A stretch of DNA of 64,000 nucleotides from Teredinibacter sp. KSP-S5-2 (GCF_032773895.1 NZ_CP120416.1:3036001-3100000), one strand, 5' to 3'. Positions 27,584 to 37,336 are shown, numbered from the stretch's first letter. The notes: generated by a model from the sequence alone, not told the origin. Translations and numbers: made by a program.

Positions 27584-28051
27584 ATGAAGTACGTTCTCGT
27601 TATTTTTCTATCACTTTCAGGCACCACTTGGGGAGATAGTCTAAAACTGAGTTTCAATGACTCGTTACCAGATCTCGAAATATCCGACTCTCAACACATG
27701 GGTTATTCCGTACCCTTTATATTTTGGTCAGCGCTCTATAGTACCTATTCAGTTACGATTAACGATATTGAGTTTACTGCGTATACTTTTTGTGACCTTA
27801 AGAATCAACTATGCGAATCAAATTCGAGACATATCCTTTTTCTGGAAACCACAAGCCCCGACTTTATGACGCCAGAAGGCGTGACCATCGGTTCTGAAGC
27901 GAATCAAATTCAAGGAAACAGCACATTGGGAGGAGAGTGTAAAATTCTCCCCTCATATTGGTATGCGTGCATGTCGGTAAAGTATGAAAATGAAACTACA
28001 CTGTTTGGCAACAATGTAATTCGGCTGATCAAATCAAACCATAGTTTTTAG
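27584..28051 (+). CDS. Secreted protein of unknown function
   Basis: I do not recognise this 155-residue protein. It starts with a short signal peptide (MKYVLVIFLSLSGTTWG, cut near residue 18). The mature part is rich in Ser, Thr and aromatic residues and has four cysteines (FCDLKNQLC, GECK, YACM), compatible with two disulfides. AAGGA lies ten bases before the ATG. It is isolated between the TonB receptor and fleR. Confidence 0.6.
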   Translation: MKYVLVIFLSLSGTTWGDSLKLSFNDSLPDLEISDSQHMGYSVPFIFWSALYSTYSVTINDIEFTAYTFCDLKNQLCESNSRHILFLETTSPDFMTPEGVTIGSEANQIQGNSTLGGECKILPSYWYACMSVKYENETTLFGNNVIRLIKSNHSF

Positions 28052-28168
28052 AACGAAACAAAACACTTCGACATATTCTGTTTAGACCTGATGTGAACAC
28101 AATTACGTTAAAGATTGAAATGCATAACGTTAGTGTTTTCACTCTCCGGTCATATGTTTACTGTTTTT

Positions 28169-29674
28169 TTAACTGGCCATAGCCGCGTCCAAATTAAAGC
28201 CTTCCTCTCGCATTTTGGCGAGTTTGTAACGCAACGTGCGAGGGCTTATACCTAACTTTTCTGCCGTATTTTTCTTGCTACCATTTTCTTCGCGAAGGGT
28301 TTTGACAATAATTTCAAATTCGTGGCGACGCATATCTTTTCCCAACAAAGGGGAAGAAAAATCCGATGCCGCATCAAAAGACGATGCAGTATCATGTTCA
28401 ACAGTCGATGGAACAACACCAGAAATTGCCGAATGGGTCATGTGCGCAACCGCATCCTGAAAACTCGCCGATGGCGTACTGCTTTGATTACCAGTATCCA
28501 ATAGCGAAGGTTTGGCACTGAACGTTTGTGCCGCAACCAATCCAAGATCTACAGCGCCAATACTGTTCGCAGGCTGCAAAATTAATGCTCGCTGCATCAC
28601 GTTATCCAGTTCTCTGACATTACCTGGCCAGGGGTATTGAAACAGTGCTTGCTTGGCATCCTGACTCAGGGAAACACCTGCCCGATGCTGCTTAACAGCG
28701 TGACGAGCCAGCAGACTTTCAGCCAAAGGAATAATATCTTCTTTACGATCCCGAAGTGGTGCCCATTGCAATGGCAACACACTTAAACGGAAATATAAAT
28801 CTTCCCGAAATTTGCCGTCCACCACTTCCTGACGCATGTCGCGGTTGGACGTAGCAATCACCCGCACATCCAACTGAATACTCTTTTTACCACCTAAACG
28901 TTCCACTTCCCGCTCTTGCAGTACCCGCAACAATTTGGCTTGCAAGCCCAAATCCATTTCGGAAATTTCGTCCAACAAAATAGTGCCGCCATTGGCTTGC
29001 TCAAACTTACCAGGGGAAGAAGCATGGGCTCCGGTGTACGCCCCTTTTTCGTGACCGAACAACATAGCTTCCAGCATATTTTCTGGAATTGCCGCACAGT
29101 TAATAGCAATAAAGGGTTTATTGGCTCGAGGAGATTTTTCATGAATATACCGGGCAAGTACTTCTTTGCCCGTTCCCGACTCACCCGCTAACAGCACCGT
29201 AGAATCCGATTGTGCAACTCGTGTTGCCAGTTGTAACAACTGACGACTGGATTCGGCAACGGCAATCGGCTCGGATGTTGATACCGAATGCTTACTCACA
29301 TACTTTTGCACCGTTTCCACCAACGCTTGGGGTTCAAACGGTTTTACTAAATAATCCACCGCACCTTCACGAATAGCCTCAACCGATTCACTGATACTGG
29401 CGTACGCCGTAATCAATAATAATTGAATATGAGCGTAATTCTTTTTGACTTCCCGCAGTAAATCGTGGCCACTCATGGCTCCCATATTGACATCGGAAAC
29501 AATTAAATCGATATCCTGCTGTTTTTCAATAATGGTTAATGCATCTTCAGCACAGGCGGCATCCAGTACCTGGAATTTTTCCAGCTCTAATGTGTCAACC
29601 AAGGCTTCTCGCAAATCCAGATCATCTTCAACAACGAGAATTTTGGGTTGCGCTTCGCTTAATTGTTTAGTCAT
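28169..29674 (-). CDS. fleR: FleR, sigma-54-dependent flagellar response regulator
   Basis: FleR is the response regulator that switches on later flagellar genes (hook and basal-body class III genes in Pseudomonas). It has an N-terminal receiver with phospho-acceptor D61 (LIVSDVNMG), an AAA+ domain with Walker A (GESGTGKE, 164-171) and the sigma-54-contact loop GAYTGA (211-216), and a C-terminal Fis-type helix-turn-helix (NTAEKLGISPRTLRYKL). The linker before the HTH is long and rich in Ser. It lies 34 bases after fleS. Confidence 0.94.
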   Translation of the reverse strand: MTKQLSEAQPKILVVEDDLDLREALVDTLELEKFQVLDAACAEDALTIIEKQQDIDLIVSDVNMGAMSGHDLLREVKKNYAHIQLLLITAYASISESVEAIREGAVDYLVKPFEPQALVETVQKYVSKHSVSTSEPIAVAESSRQLLQLATRVAQSDSTVLLAGESGTGKEVLARYIHEKSPRANKPFIAINCAAIPENMLEAMLFGHEKGAYTGAHASSPGKFEQANGGTILLDEISEMDLGLQAKLLRVLQEREVERLGGKKSIQLDVRVIATSNRDMRQEVVDGKFREDLYFRLSVLPLQWAPLRDRKEDIIPLAESLLARHAVKQHRAGVSLSQDAKQALFQYPWPGNVRELDNVMQRALILQPANSIGAVDLGLVAAQTFSAKPSLLDTGNQSSTPSASFQDAVAHMTHSAISGVVPSTVEHDTASSFDAASDFSSPLLGKDMRRHEFEIIVKTLREENGSKKNTAEKLGISPRTLRYKLAKMREEGFNLDAAMAS

Positions 29675-29708
29675 GATAAAACCTTGTCGTGTCTGAATTT
29701 ACTACTGG

Positions 29709-30923
29709 TTACGCCGCGATATTCGACTGTGGCAGATGAATACTGGCAACCGTGCCGTCACCCAACTGAGAATTTAATTCGAATCGACCACCGTGTGCTC
29801 TTGCTACAGCTTGCACCACAGCCAAGCCAATGCCTGTGCCCTGTTTCTTGGTGGTGACAAACATTTCCTGAACTTCTTGAATCATCTCTTCTGGTATACC
29901 AACACCATTATCTTCCACCATGACGGAAATTGAACCGGGAGATAAACTGGTCAGAGCGATACTGATTTCCGGTGTCTGACCGGCGGCTTGCAACGCATTG
30001 TCCACCAGGTTAACCAACGCACTGATCAATGCTTCGCGATGGCATTTAATTCGTGCCTCTGGTACAGCATTGATCCAGGCCACTTGCACACCGTGGGTAC
30101 CCAAACTGGCTTCAATTGCTTCCTTCAAACCTTTCTCAAGCTGTAAGGAAGTAATCACATCGTTAAGCGGCAATTCACTTTTAACAAACAGCATCATATC
30201 TCTCACTTGTTTTTCCATATGCTGTAATCGGCTTAATATTTTTTGAGAAAACTGCTGGCGCTTTTGTTCTTCCAGGCTTTCATTACAAATGTGTCCGGCA
30301 TAGAGCAACGCGGCAGAAAGCGGAGTACGAATTTGATGCGCTAAAGCGGAAACCATTTTTCCCATCGCCGATAATTTTTCATGACGGCTCAATTTATGCT
30401 GCAATTCACGGGTTTCGGTTTGATCGGTGAGAAGAATAATTTGGCCGTTGCCATCCAGCGAGCTGGTGGCCACGCTGATACGTTTACCGGACTTGGTCGA
30501 GACCTCCAATCCGTCATCATTTCTCGGCGCAAAGCATTCACCGATTATTTTTCGCCAGACACGCCCTTCGAGTTTGGTTTGTAATAGATATTCAGAGGCT
30601 GGGTTTGCTTGCGTGACAATGCCGCGCGAATCCAGAACAATCACACCACCGGGTAAGAAATCCAGTAGTGCTTGCATTTGGTATGCAATCTGTCGTTTTT
30701 CTCTGGATTCTTCTTCCCGCTCTGCGGAAACCTGATCCAACTCTGCTGTTAGACTGGCCACACGCTTTTCCAGCATTTTGTAGGAGCGCGAAAGCTGTTC
30801 CGATGTTTGACTGAACGCTTTAAAGGCCGCAATCAGGCTTTCCTGCCTTTCACTGTCACTTTGCCCTAACTCCTGAAGTAAAGGCAGTTCGCGTTCTAGC
30901 GTTTGGTTTTGAGCAGTTTGCAA
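29709..30923 (-). CDS. fleS: FleS, PAS-containing flagellar sensor histidine kinase
   Basis: FleS phosphorylates FleR. It is soluble: a coiled-coil N-terminus (about 20-85), a PAS domain (about 85-175, GGVIVLDSRGIVTQANPAS), the H-box SALAHQIRTP with phospho-acceptor H196, and a GHKL ATPase (N-box LVNLVDNALQAA, G1 VEDNGVGIP, G2 KQGTGIGLAV). Length 404 aa is usual. No transmembrane segment is seen. It is transcribed with fleR, and a near-perfect sigma-54 promoter lies 64 bases upstream. Confidence 0.94.
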   Translation of the reverse strand: MQTAQNQTLERELPLLQELGQSDSERQESLIAAFKAFSQTSEQLSRSYKMLEKRVASLTAELDQVSAEREEESREKRQIAYQMQALLDFLPGGVIVLDSRGIVTQANPASEYLLQTKLEGRVWRKIIGECFAPRNDDGLEVSTKSGKRISVATSSLDGNGQIILLTDQTETRELQHKLSRHEKLSAMGKMVSALAHQIRTPLSAALLYAGHICNESLEEQKRQQFSQKILSRLQHMEKQVRDMMLFVKSELPLNDVITSLQLEKGLKEAIEASLGTHGVQVAWINAVPEARIKCHREALISALVNLVDNALQAAGQTPEISIALTSLSPGSISVMVEDNGVGIPEEMIQEVQEMFVTTKKQGTGIGLAVVQAVARAHGGRFELNSQLGDGTVASIHLPQSNIAA

Positions 30924-30986
30924 AGTAAAACTCCTGACGATTCTCTGACACCGATTACTGCTGAGTGGTGTGTTACAGAGAGTATT

Positions 30987-31002
30987 TGCAAAGCCAGTGC
31001 CA
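30987..31002 (-). promoter_or_regulatory. Sigma-54 promoter of fleS-fleR
   Basis: The minus strand reads TGGCACTGGCTTTGCA, one base from the RpoN consensus (TGGCACG-N4-TTGCA), with GG and GC exactly 10 bases apart. It lies 64 bases upstream of the fleS ATG, matching FleQ-dependent fleSR expression in Pseudomonas. Confidence 0.85.
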
Positions 31003-31311
31003 AAAATAAAATCTCTTATTTTTCAATACGTTACAACCAAACAAGCCATCAACGCTGGTTAAAAGTCAGCGATTTGACGAATTTCACATCAATGCATACC
31101 TGGATTCCGACATCAATTAATACCCCCATCAGATACGCCATAACAAAGTTTGCTAATAACGTACTTTCTTCAAGACTCCAATGTGAACACCATCCGTAAC
31201 AGCTCATCACAAATACATATAGTTAATTTAATCGTGGGACTCAGCGCCTTAAAAATCCCCAGGTGGGCGTGGCGTTGGAGCATTTCTTTAATCAATGTAT
31301 AAAGGTGTGAC
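31003..31311. other. Divergent intergenic region upstream of fleSR and the PL9-like gene
   Basis: Between the fleSR promoter and the GTG start at 31312 there is no credible gene. FleQ sites would be expected near the sigma-54 promoter but cannot be recognised by eye. The segment before 31312 holds AAAGG as ribosome site for the lyase gene. Confidence 0.4.
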
Positions 31312-33243
31312 GTGACCAATTTAAACCTGTCTTATCAATCAGTAAGGGGGATTTTTTGGGCGATTTCGTTGCTTGCTATTGCCTCCTGTGGCGGTGGTTC
31401 GGGAAGTAGCCCATCCAATACCGATTCAACAAATCAACCAAACTCGACAGGCAATACACCAGGCAATACCACTAGCACTCAATACACCAAGGAAAATCTT
31501 CATAAGCACTCATGTATAGATCTACCTTATTCGCATCAAAATGATCTAGGCGAATGTGGAGATATATTTGATTATCAATGCGGGACCAAAACAATTGCAG
31601 GCGGACAAATTAACTATGGAAGCTGCCCTACCGGCTATGAATGCAATGCAAACCTCTGTATCGCTTCGAATACACTCACTTGCGAAAACGTCACGTGTGC
31701 TACCAATGAAGACTGCGTTCAGGGTATTTGTTTAATAACCCCAGCGGCAGGTGCCAGTCGACGATTTGTTGCAAGCTGGGGTAATGACACCAACTCAGGA
31801 ACCATTGATCAGCCTTTTCAATCCTGGCAAAAGGCCGTTGAAGAATCCTACCCGGGTGATATTACCTATATCCGTGGAGGAGTCTGGTACAAAACAGAGC
31901 ATGTACACCCGGGTCATTCCGCATTGGCAATGCTTATCCGGCCCGGAGAGTTTGGACGTAACGGTTTACCTGACGCACCGATTAAGTACCTTAATTTTCC
32001 CGGCGAGCGCCCTATTCTGGATGGCTCTCAAGCAGAGCCCAATCAATTTCGTTGGTTGACGGGAATCTCCTTAAGCCTGGCTGAGCACATTCATCTCAAA
32101 GGGCTGACGGTACGGCACATTCACCAAGATGAACCCCATCCAGATCATGAGAAACCGAATGCTCAGGTCTCTGGAATCGCCACATCAGGAGCTAACCTGA
32201 AATTTGAAAATATGGTTGTGCACAATATTAACGGACGAGGTTTTGAGCATTGGAGTCGCTCATGGAGTCAAGCCGATGCCCAAATTGGCTACGATGTTTG
32301 TGTTGATAGAAATTCGGGAGATGCTTCAGCCTGTGACGTGGAAATAGCGGAGTTTGCCAGTGATAACACCAGTTGGATTAATTGTGATGCGTACAATTTA
32401 TATGACTGGTCTTCAACACAACCAGGCAATCACGCTGATGGCTGGAAAGTGGGCACCTATTCCACTGGTGAATTTTTATGGAAAGGATGCCGCGCCTGGA
32501 ACTACTCCGATGATGGTTTCGACCCCCACGGTTATGGCAAACGAACATTTATCGATTCCTGGGCTTCATCAGGAACCAAATATCGGGACATGACTGACAT
32601 TTGGAGCGCGGAAGGCAACGGCTTTAAAACAACCGGAGTGTATATTGCTGCATTTCCCGATTACGTTGAAGGTGGTGAGCCCAATGTTGAATATAAGGGA
32701 ACCATTGCCGCTCATTGCATAGGCAGAGGCTATTTCAATAACCTGTATGTCGACTACGATAAACAATGGCCGAACAACGCGATTTATTACAACACCCTAT
32801 CCTACTTAAATGATGTCGGGTATACCGATAAAAGCGGCTCTACTTTTTACAACAATATTGTTTATCGCAGCACCGGTATTGGCGTAAACGATACGCCCAC
32901 AGAAATCAGCATTCCACAACATGTTTACACAGAAGCCAACAATACTTGGGTCGCACAAGATCCTGCTGCTTCCTGGCCGCATTATTTATACAACCAATTA
33001 TTTTCTGTTACTGATGATGACTTTGTCAGCCTGGATGTTTCCGAGCTAACAAAACTGAGAAAAGACGACTTTAGTTTGCCCGACATTTCTTTTGGCCTGC
33101 ATTCCTCTGCCAGCGAATTAATTAACGCAGGGAGAATAATTGAAGGTTTTCATTGCTCAACAGCTGGAGAACATCAAGGCGCAAACTGTGTTGAATGGTT
33201 TGGTTCTGCACCGGATTTAGGTCCATTTGAGCAACAAGAATGA
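31312..33243 (+). CDS. Lipoprotein with a right-handed beta-helix, PL9-like polysaccharide lyase
   Basis: The GTG start opens a lipoprotein signal peptide with lipobox LLAIASC, a Ser/Gly/Asn linker, a short Cys-rich region (eight or more Cys, about 65-150) and a long beta-helix. The helix starts with the DUF1565-type motif GNDTNSGTIDQPFQSW, and its core HADGWKVG plus CRAWNYSDDGFDPHG resembles pectate-lyase family 9, where the Lys is the catalytic base and Asp residues hold calcium. Substrate could be pectate or another uronan. It is probably surface-attached. It sits between fleS and dbpA. Confidence 0.8.
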   Translation: MTNLNLSYQSVRGIFWAISLLAIASCGGGSGSSPSNTDSTNQPNSTGNTPGNTTSTQYTKENLHKHSCIDLPYSHQNDLGECGDIFDYQCGTKTIAGGQINYGSCPTGYECNANLCIASNTLTCENVTCATNEDCVQGICLITPAAGASRRFVASWGNDTNSGTIDQPFQSWQKAVEESYPGDITYIRGGVWYKTEHVHPGHSALAMLIRPGEFGRNGLPDAPIKYLNFPGERPILDGSQAEPNQFRWLTGISLSLAEHIHLKGLTVRHIHQDEPHPDHEKPNAQVSGIATSGANLKFENMVVHNINGRGFEHWSRSWSQADAQIGYDVCVDRNSGDASACDVEIAEFASDNTSWINCDAYNLYDWSSTQPGNHADGWKVGTYSTGEFLWKGCRAWNYSDDGFDPHGYGKRTFIDSWASSGTKYRDMTDIWSAEGNGFKTTGVYIAAFPDYVEGGEPNVEYKGTIAAHCIGRGYFNNLYVDYDKQWPNNAIYYNTLSYLNDVGYTDKSGSTFYNNIVYRSTGIGVNDTPTEISIPQHVYTEANNTWVAQDPAASWPHYLYNQLFSVTDDDFVSLDVSELTKLRKDDFSLPDISFGLHSSASELINAGRIIEGFHCSTAGEHQGANCVEWFGSAPDLGPFEQQE

Positions 33244-33341
33244 AAACCGACTTTTCATATTTACCGAGAACGACGTAATTAGGGTACTATAGCGCCCCAG
33301 CCATACTTAACCTTACCAAACAGCCTGTTTATGGGCTGCTG

Positions 33342-34772
33342 ATGGGCTATTTCATCCACTTTTACTATCCAGGCGCTATCACATTGAACCCCGAGTCATT
33401 TTCCAACCTGAAATTACACCCTAACCTGCTAAAAAACCTGGACTCGTTAGGCTACAAGACAATGACCCCAATTCAGGCACAAAGCCTGCCATTCATACTG
33501 GAAGGAAGGGACGTGATAGCGCAGGGGAAAACCGGGTCAGGTAAAACAGCCGCTTTTGGCCTGGGCGTGTTAAATAAGCTCGATGTTAAAAAGTTTCGCA
33601 TTCAGACGTTGATACTGTGCCCTACCAGAGAACTCGCCGATCAGGTAGCAACGGAACTGCGTAAACTTGCCCGAGCGATCCACAATATTAAAATTCTTAC
33701 CCTGTGCGGTGGCATGCCAATTGGCCCCCAAATCGGCTCACTGGAACACGGTGCCCATATTATTGTGGGTACCCCAGGGCGAATAGAAGATCATCTGCGA
33801 AAAGGTACACTTAGCCTTGAGCATGTGGATAGCTTTATTCTTGATGAAGCTGATCGAATGCTCGATATGGGTTTTCAGGATTCATTGGAAAACATCCTTC
33901 AGCATGTACCCCAAAAACGCCAGACACTGCTATTTAGTGCAACCTTCCCTGCACAAATTAGAGAAATTGCTGATGGCATTATGCATCAGCCGGAAATGAT
34001 TAAAGTTGAATCCCAGCATCATCACAGCAGTATTCGACAACAGTTTTATAAAGTTGCGGACAACAAACAAAGATTGGTCGCTCTTAAACTTCTTTTATTG
34101 AAATACCAACCCGAATCGGCACTGGTATTTTGCAATACAAAAAAAGAAACCCAAGACGTTGCGCACGAACTCCGCCAGGATGGTTTTTTTGCCCTGGCAT
34201 TGCACGGCGATTTAGAACAGAAAGACCGGGACCGTACGCTGGTGCTTTTCTCCAATAAAAGCACCTCTATTCTGGTGGCGACAGATGTTGCCGCCAGAGG
34301 TTTGGATATCGAAGATTTGGATGCGGTGATTAATTACCACGTAACACGAGATTCCGAAGTCCATGTCCATCGAATAGGCCGAACCGGTCGTGCCGGTAAG
34401 AAAGGCTTAGCCTGTTCAATTTATACCGAGAATGAAGCCTATAAGTTGGCAAAGATTGATTCGGATGTCGATCCAATTCAAGACACGTCTAACTTGCCGG
34501 ATTACGATTTATTGCAAACCAAACCAAAAAAATCTGCCATGACCACGATTCAAATTGATGGTGGTAAAAAACAAAAAGTACGGCCGGGTGATATTTTAGG
34601 TTGCTTGACCGGCGAGAATGGAATTGCCGGTAAACAGGTTGGGAAAATACATGTTTTTGATAATAGTGCGTTTGTTGCCGTCAGCCGGGATGCAGCAAAG
34701 CCTGCATTAAATAAAATAAGCCAAGGTAAACTTAAAGGACGTAATTTTCGGGCAAGGCTTGTGTATAAATAA
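33342..34772 (+). CDS. dbpA: DbpA, DEAD-box RNA helicase for 23S rRNA
   Basis: DbpA remodels helix 92 of 23S rRNA during large-subunit assembly. Helicase motifs are Q (MTPIQAQSLP), I (AQGKTGSGKT), Ia (PTRELADQ), II (DEAD within LDEADRMLDMGF), III (SAT) and VI (HRIGRTGRAG). The C-terminal domain with IQIDGGKKQKVRPGDILG and GKLKGRNFRARL is the DbpA-specific RNA-binding domain. The first 20 residues (MGYFIHFYYPGA) are not conserved, so the real start may be a TTG near 33381, but neither has a good ribosome site. Confidence 0.94.
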   Translation: MGYFIHFYYPGAITLNPESFSNLKLHPNLLKNLDSLGYKTMTPIQAQSLPFILEGRDVIAQGKTGSGKTAAFGLGVLNKLDVKKFRIQTLILCPTRELADQVATELRKLARAIHNIKILTLCGGMPIGPQIGSLEHGAHIIVGTPGRIEDHLRKGTLSLEHVDSFILDEADRMLDMGFQDSLENILQHVPQKRQTLLFSATFPAQIREIADGIMHQPEMIKVESQHHHSSIRQQFYKVADNKQRLVALKLLLLKYQPESALVFCNTKKETQDVAHELRQDGFFALALHGDLEQKDRDRTLVLFSNKSTSILVATDVAARGLDIEDLDAVINYHVTRDSEVHVHRIGRTGRAGKKGLACSIYTENEAYKLAKIDSDVDPIQDTSNLPDYDLLQTKPKKSAMTTIQIDGGKKQKVRPGDILGCLTGENGIAGKQVGKIHVFDNSAFVAVSRDAAKPALNKISQGKLKGRNFRARLVYK

Positions 34773-34839
34773 AATTTGTTATTGGATTAATGTCTGAAAA
34801 CCTTTTTGCCTTTGCAGACACGCTGTAAATATTTAACTC

Positions 34840-34902
34840 GAATGCATCCATGCATTCGCCCCTTCGGGCGTAGACACGGTTCAAAATGATCCATTCATTT
34901 TG
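34840..34902. repeat. Cluster of three adjacent palindromes
   Basis: Three inverted repeats follow each other: 34840-34857 (GAATGCAT/ATGCATTC), 34857-34870 (CGCCC-CTTC-GGGCG) and 34882-34902 (CAAAATGA/TCATTTTG). They lie after dbpA, before a tandem duplication, in DNA without a gene. They look like an interspersed intergenic repeat unit of the REP/BIME type; the element family is not identified. Confidence 0.55.
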
Positions 34903-34972
34903 TCTCTATACGCTCATCGTCGGCATCCTGCCTTCTATGGTCTGCCAAGGCCATAAAGGTTTTCTAATTCAG

Positions 34973-35107
34973 AATTATCAGTACCCCGTCAAACGTAAAG
35001 CAGATGTTATGGGCATGACCGTCGACAGCAAGGATGCTGGCGACGAGCCTCCATGGACGGATTCACGGCGAGTCATGCGAATAATATCTGGTTTGCGTTA
35101 AGTCAGA
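34973..35107. repeat. Tandem repeat unit, copy A (135 bp)
   Basis: This 135-bp stretch recurs exactly 160 bp downstream with two mismatches (34984 c/g and 35026 c/t). It begins AATTATCAGTA and ends AGTCAGA. It contains ACGGATTCACGGCGAGTCAT, a wording typical of intergenic repeats in marine gammaproteobacteria as far as I recall. The open frame over it is not conserved protein and is not annotated. Confidence 0.8.
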
Positions 35108-35132
35108 ACTGTAATCAGTGACTTTGCCTCAA

Positions 35133-35267
35133 AATTATCAGTAGCCCGTCAAACGTAAAGCAGATGTTATGGGCATGACCGTCGATAGCAAGGATGCTGG
35201 CGACGAGCCTCCATGGACGGATTCACGGCGAGTCATGCGAATAATATCTGGTTTGCGTTAAGTCAGA
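35133..35267. repeat. Tandem repeat unit, copy B (135 bp)
   Basis: This is the second copy of the 34973-35107 unit, 133 of 135 bases identical, separated by a 25-bp unique spacer. It ends 14 bases from the fleQ stop codon, so any hairpin in it would lie in the 3' untranslated part of the fleQ transcript. No target-site duplications or transposase are visible. Confidence 0.8.
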
Positions 35268-35281
35268 TATACAACCAATTG

Positions 35282-36721
35282 CTATCTCTGCATCCCATAC
35301 TTACGCATTTTCTCTACCAAGGTGGTTCGACGAATAGTTAATTGCTCCGCTGCACGGGCAACCACACCACCGGTATTATCCAAAGCCTGCTTAATTAAAC
35401 TCTGCTCCAGATTGGTAATATATTCTTTCAGGTCAATACCATTTTCCGGTAGAAAAACCATATCGCCTTCATTGAGCACCGCGACTTTTTTCTCGTGGGT
35501 ATCCGGGATTTCCATTTCCTCTTCTTCTTCAATCTCCACATGGCGATATTTCCCCGGCAAATCCTGCACGCCGACAACACCGTAAGGGTGCATAATCGCC
35601 ATACGTTCAACCAAGTTCGCTAACTCGCGAACATTGCCCGGCCAGGGATGACGACACAGGGACAAAATCGCCGCGGAATTAAAACGAATCGAACCGCGTT
35701 TTTCGCTTTCCATACGCGAGACAAGTTCGCTAATAAGTAATGGAATGTCTTCTGAGCGTTCACGGAGTGACGGCATCTCGATAGGAAACACATTCAAGCG
35801 GTAATACAAATCTTCTCGAAAGTTTCCATCCTCAATCATCTGCTCCAAGTTGCGGTGTGTTGCAGCAATAATCCTGACATTGGTTTCCATGGTTTTGTTA
35901 CCACCCACACGCTCGTAGGATTTTTCCTGCAATACACGCAAAATTTTAACTTGCATATGCAGCGGCATATCCCCGATTTCATCCAAAAACAGGGTACCAC
36001 CTTCAGCCATTTCAAAGCGCCCGGCACGGGCACTGATAGCACCGGTGAACGCTCCTTTCTCGTGACCAAACAATTCACTTTCCAACAATTCAGCGGGTAT
36101 TGCGCCGCAGTTCACCGGAACAAATGGCCCCTCTCTGCGAGGCGAGTGATAGTGTAAATTTCGGGCAACCACTTCTTTCCCTGTTCCCGATTCGCCTTCA
36201 ATCAGCACACTAACGTCTTTATCCGAAACCTGACTCATCATTTTTCGTACAGCTTGAATTTCTCGACTGGTGCCAACCAAGCTGCGAAATAAATGAACAG
36301 GCCGTTGATTATTGCTTTCTTTGTTGAATTTTTGTGCTTCGTTAAAACGTTGCGCACGATGAATCACATCATTGAGCTCGTTATACACCAGAGGCTCTTT
36401 AAGGCAGGCAATAACCATATGCCGTTTGATAGGCTCCCAGTCCGGTTGTACCTCGTCAAAATCACCAACCAATACCACCGGAGTCGGTTCGCATCGATGA
36501 ATCAACGAATCGAGAAACGCAGATAAATTGATGGGTTGATCGGCTTGATGGATGACCAGCATACCAATGCTGTCCAGTGCCGTTTGATCAAAACTTGCCG
36601 CCTCCCAGTCTTTATATGTCATCGCGAGTACGTGCTCACCGATAAAGTCCAGAATGGTGGTTAAATCATGTTGTTGTGATTCGTGGTTGGCAATAACTAA
36701 GATTTTTTTATCATGAAGCAT
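35282..36721 (-). CDS. fleQ: FleQ, master sigma-54 activator of flagellar genes
   Basis: FleQ activates flagellar class II genes with sigma-54 and in Pseudomonas also binds c-di-GMP. The N-terminal FleQ domain (1-130) lacks a phosphorylatable receiver core. The AAA+ domain has Walker A (GESGTGKE, 176-183) and GAFTGA (223-228), and the C-terminal Fis-type HTH is [17 protein letters not shown]. An acidic linker (EEEEEMEIP) precedes the HTH. Length 479 aa is usual. It follows fliT by 254 bases. Two near-identical repeats lie just after its stop. Confidence 0.95.
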   Translation of the reverse strand: MLHDKKILVIANHESQQHDLTTILDFIGEHVLAMTYKDWEAASFDQTALDSIGMLVIHQADQPINLSAFLDSLIHRCEPTPVVLVGDFDEVQPDWEPIKRHMVIACLKEPLVYNELNDVIHRAQRFNEAQKFNKESNNQRPVHLFRSLVGTSREIQAVRKMMSQVSDKDVSVLIEGESGTGKEVVARNLHYHSPRREGPFVPVNCGAIPAELLESELFGHEKGAFTGAISARAGRFEMAEGGTLFLDEIGDMPLHMQVKILRVLQEKSYERVGGNKTMETNVRIIAATHRNLEQMIEDGNFREDLYYRLNVFPIEMPSLRERSEDIPLLISELVSRMESEKRGSIRFNSAAILSLCRHPWPGNVRELANLVERMAIMHPYGVVGVQDLPGKYRHVEIEEEEEMEIPDTHEKKVAVLNEGDMVFLPENGIDLKEYITNLEQSLIKQALDNTGGVVARAAEQLTIRRTTLVEKMRKYGMQR

Positions 36722-36948
36722 GGGATCACAACCCTCTTACATCTGGGGTAACAAGACAGAACACATGTTAGAGAGGAAAACTCCGGCAATAAAACTCATA
36801 GAAAACTCTAACGACTGAGAATTGACCATCATTGGAATACAAAAGACTACTTGATAGTAATAGTCAACAAACCGCCATAGGTCAAATAACTGGCATATTT
36901 ATTTTATCAAAGAAGAAAATACGCTAGAGCGTTGAATTGCAATAACAA

Positions 36949-36986
36949 AAAAAGAAGAACGATGCCTGGAGAAGATTACTCCAGGC
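36949..36986 (-). terminator. Rho-independent terminator overlapping the end of fliT
   Basis: On the minus strand GCCTGGAG, a 7-nt loop and CTCCAGGC are followed by a T-rich run (36949-36962). The fliT stop codon TAA lies in the loop, so the coding end forms half of the terminator stem. Confidence 0.8.
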
Positions 36987-37233
36987 CCATTCCTGCGTGA
37001 ATGGCTTTTTCGGGCATGGATGACACGATTGTGGCATACAAAGAAAGGACTTTTTCCAGTTCCCCCACGAGAGCCCGGGTGTCCCTATCCTCGTCGTCAA
37101 AAGCACGATTAAGCATAACGCCGAGATCTTGATCCCATTGTCGGACGGCCTCCCAATCTTCACAATCGTAGGCTTTTTCCAACTCGCGTCGAGCTCGGAC
37201 TAATGAAAAGTGAGATGCTGATATCACTGACAT
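36976..37233 (-). CDS. fliT: FliT-like flagellar chaperone
   Basis: A short (85 aa) helical protein between fliS and fleQ, the place of fliT in Pseudomonas-type clusters. It has no enzymatic motif; the pattern LVRARRELEKAYDCEDWEAVRQWDQDL resembles the first helices of FliT, the export chaperone of FliD. GGAG precedes the ATG at good spacing. FliT is poorly conserved, so the call rests mainly on position, size and helix pattern. Confidence 0.75.
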   Translation of the reverse strand: MSVISASHFSLVRARRELEKAYDCEDWEAVRQWDQDLGVMLNRAFDDEDRDTRALVGELEKVLSLYATIVSSMPEKAIHAGMGLE

Positions 37234-37336
37234 TGGTTACTCCAATTTATACCGCCGTTACTTCAAATAACGGCAGATGAATATGGAGCTTTAATAATGA
37301 ATATTAAAAAATTAACCAAATCAAACAACAAACAGG

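Noticed and set aside
34886-35101. Open frame of 71 codons after dbpA
   Set aside because: It runs through palindromes and the tandem repeat, has no ribosome site and no protein-like composition.
34973-35267. CRISPR-like repeat
   Set aside because: Only two copies of 135 bp with a 25-bp spacer and no cas genes; it is a tandem duplication.
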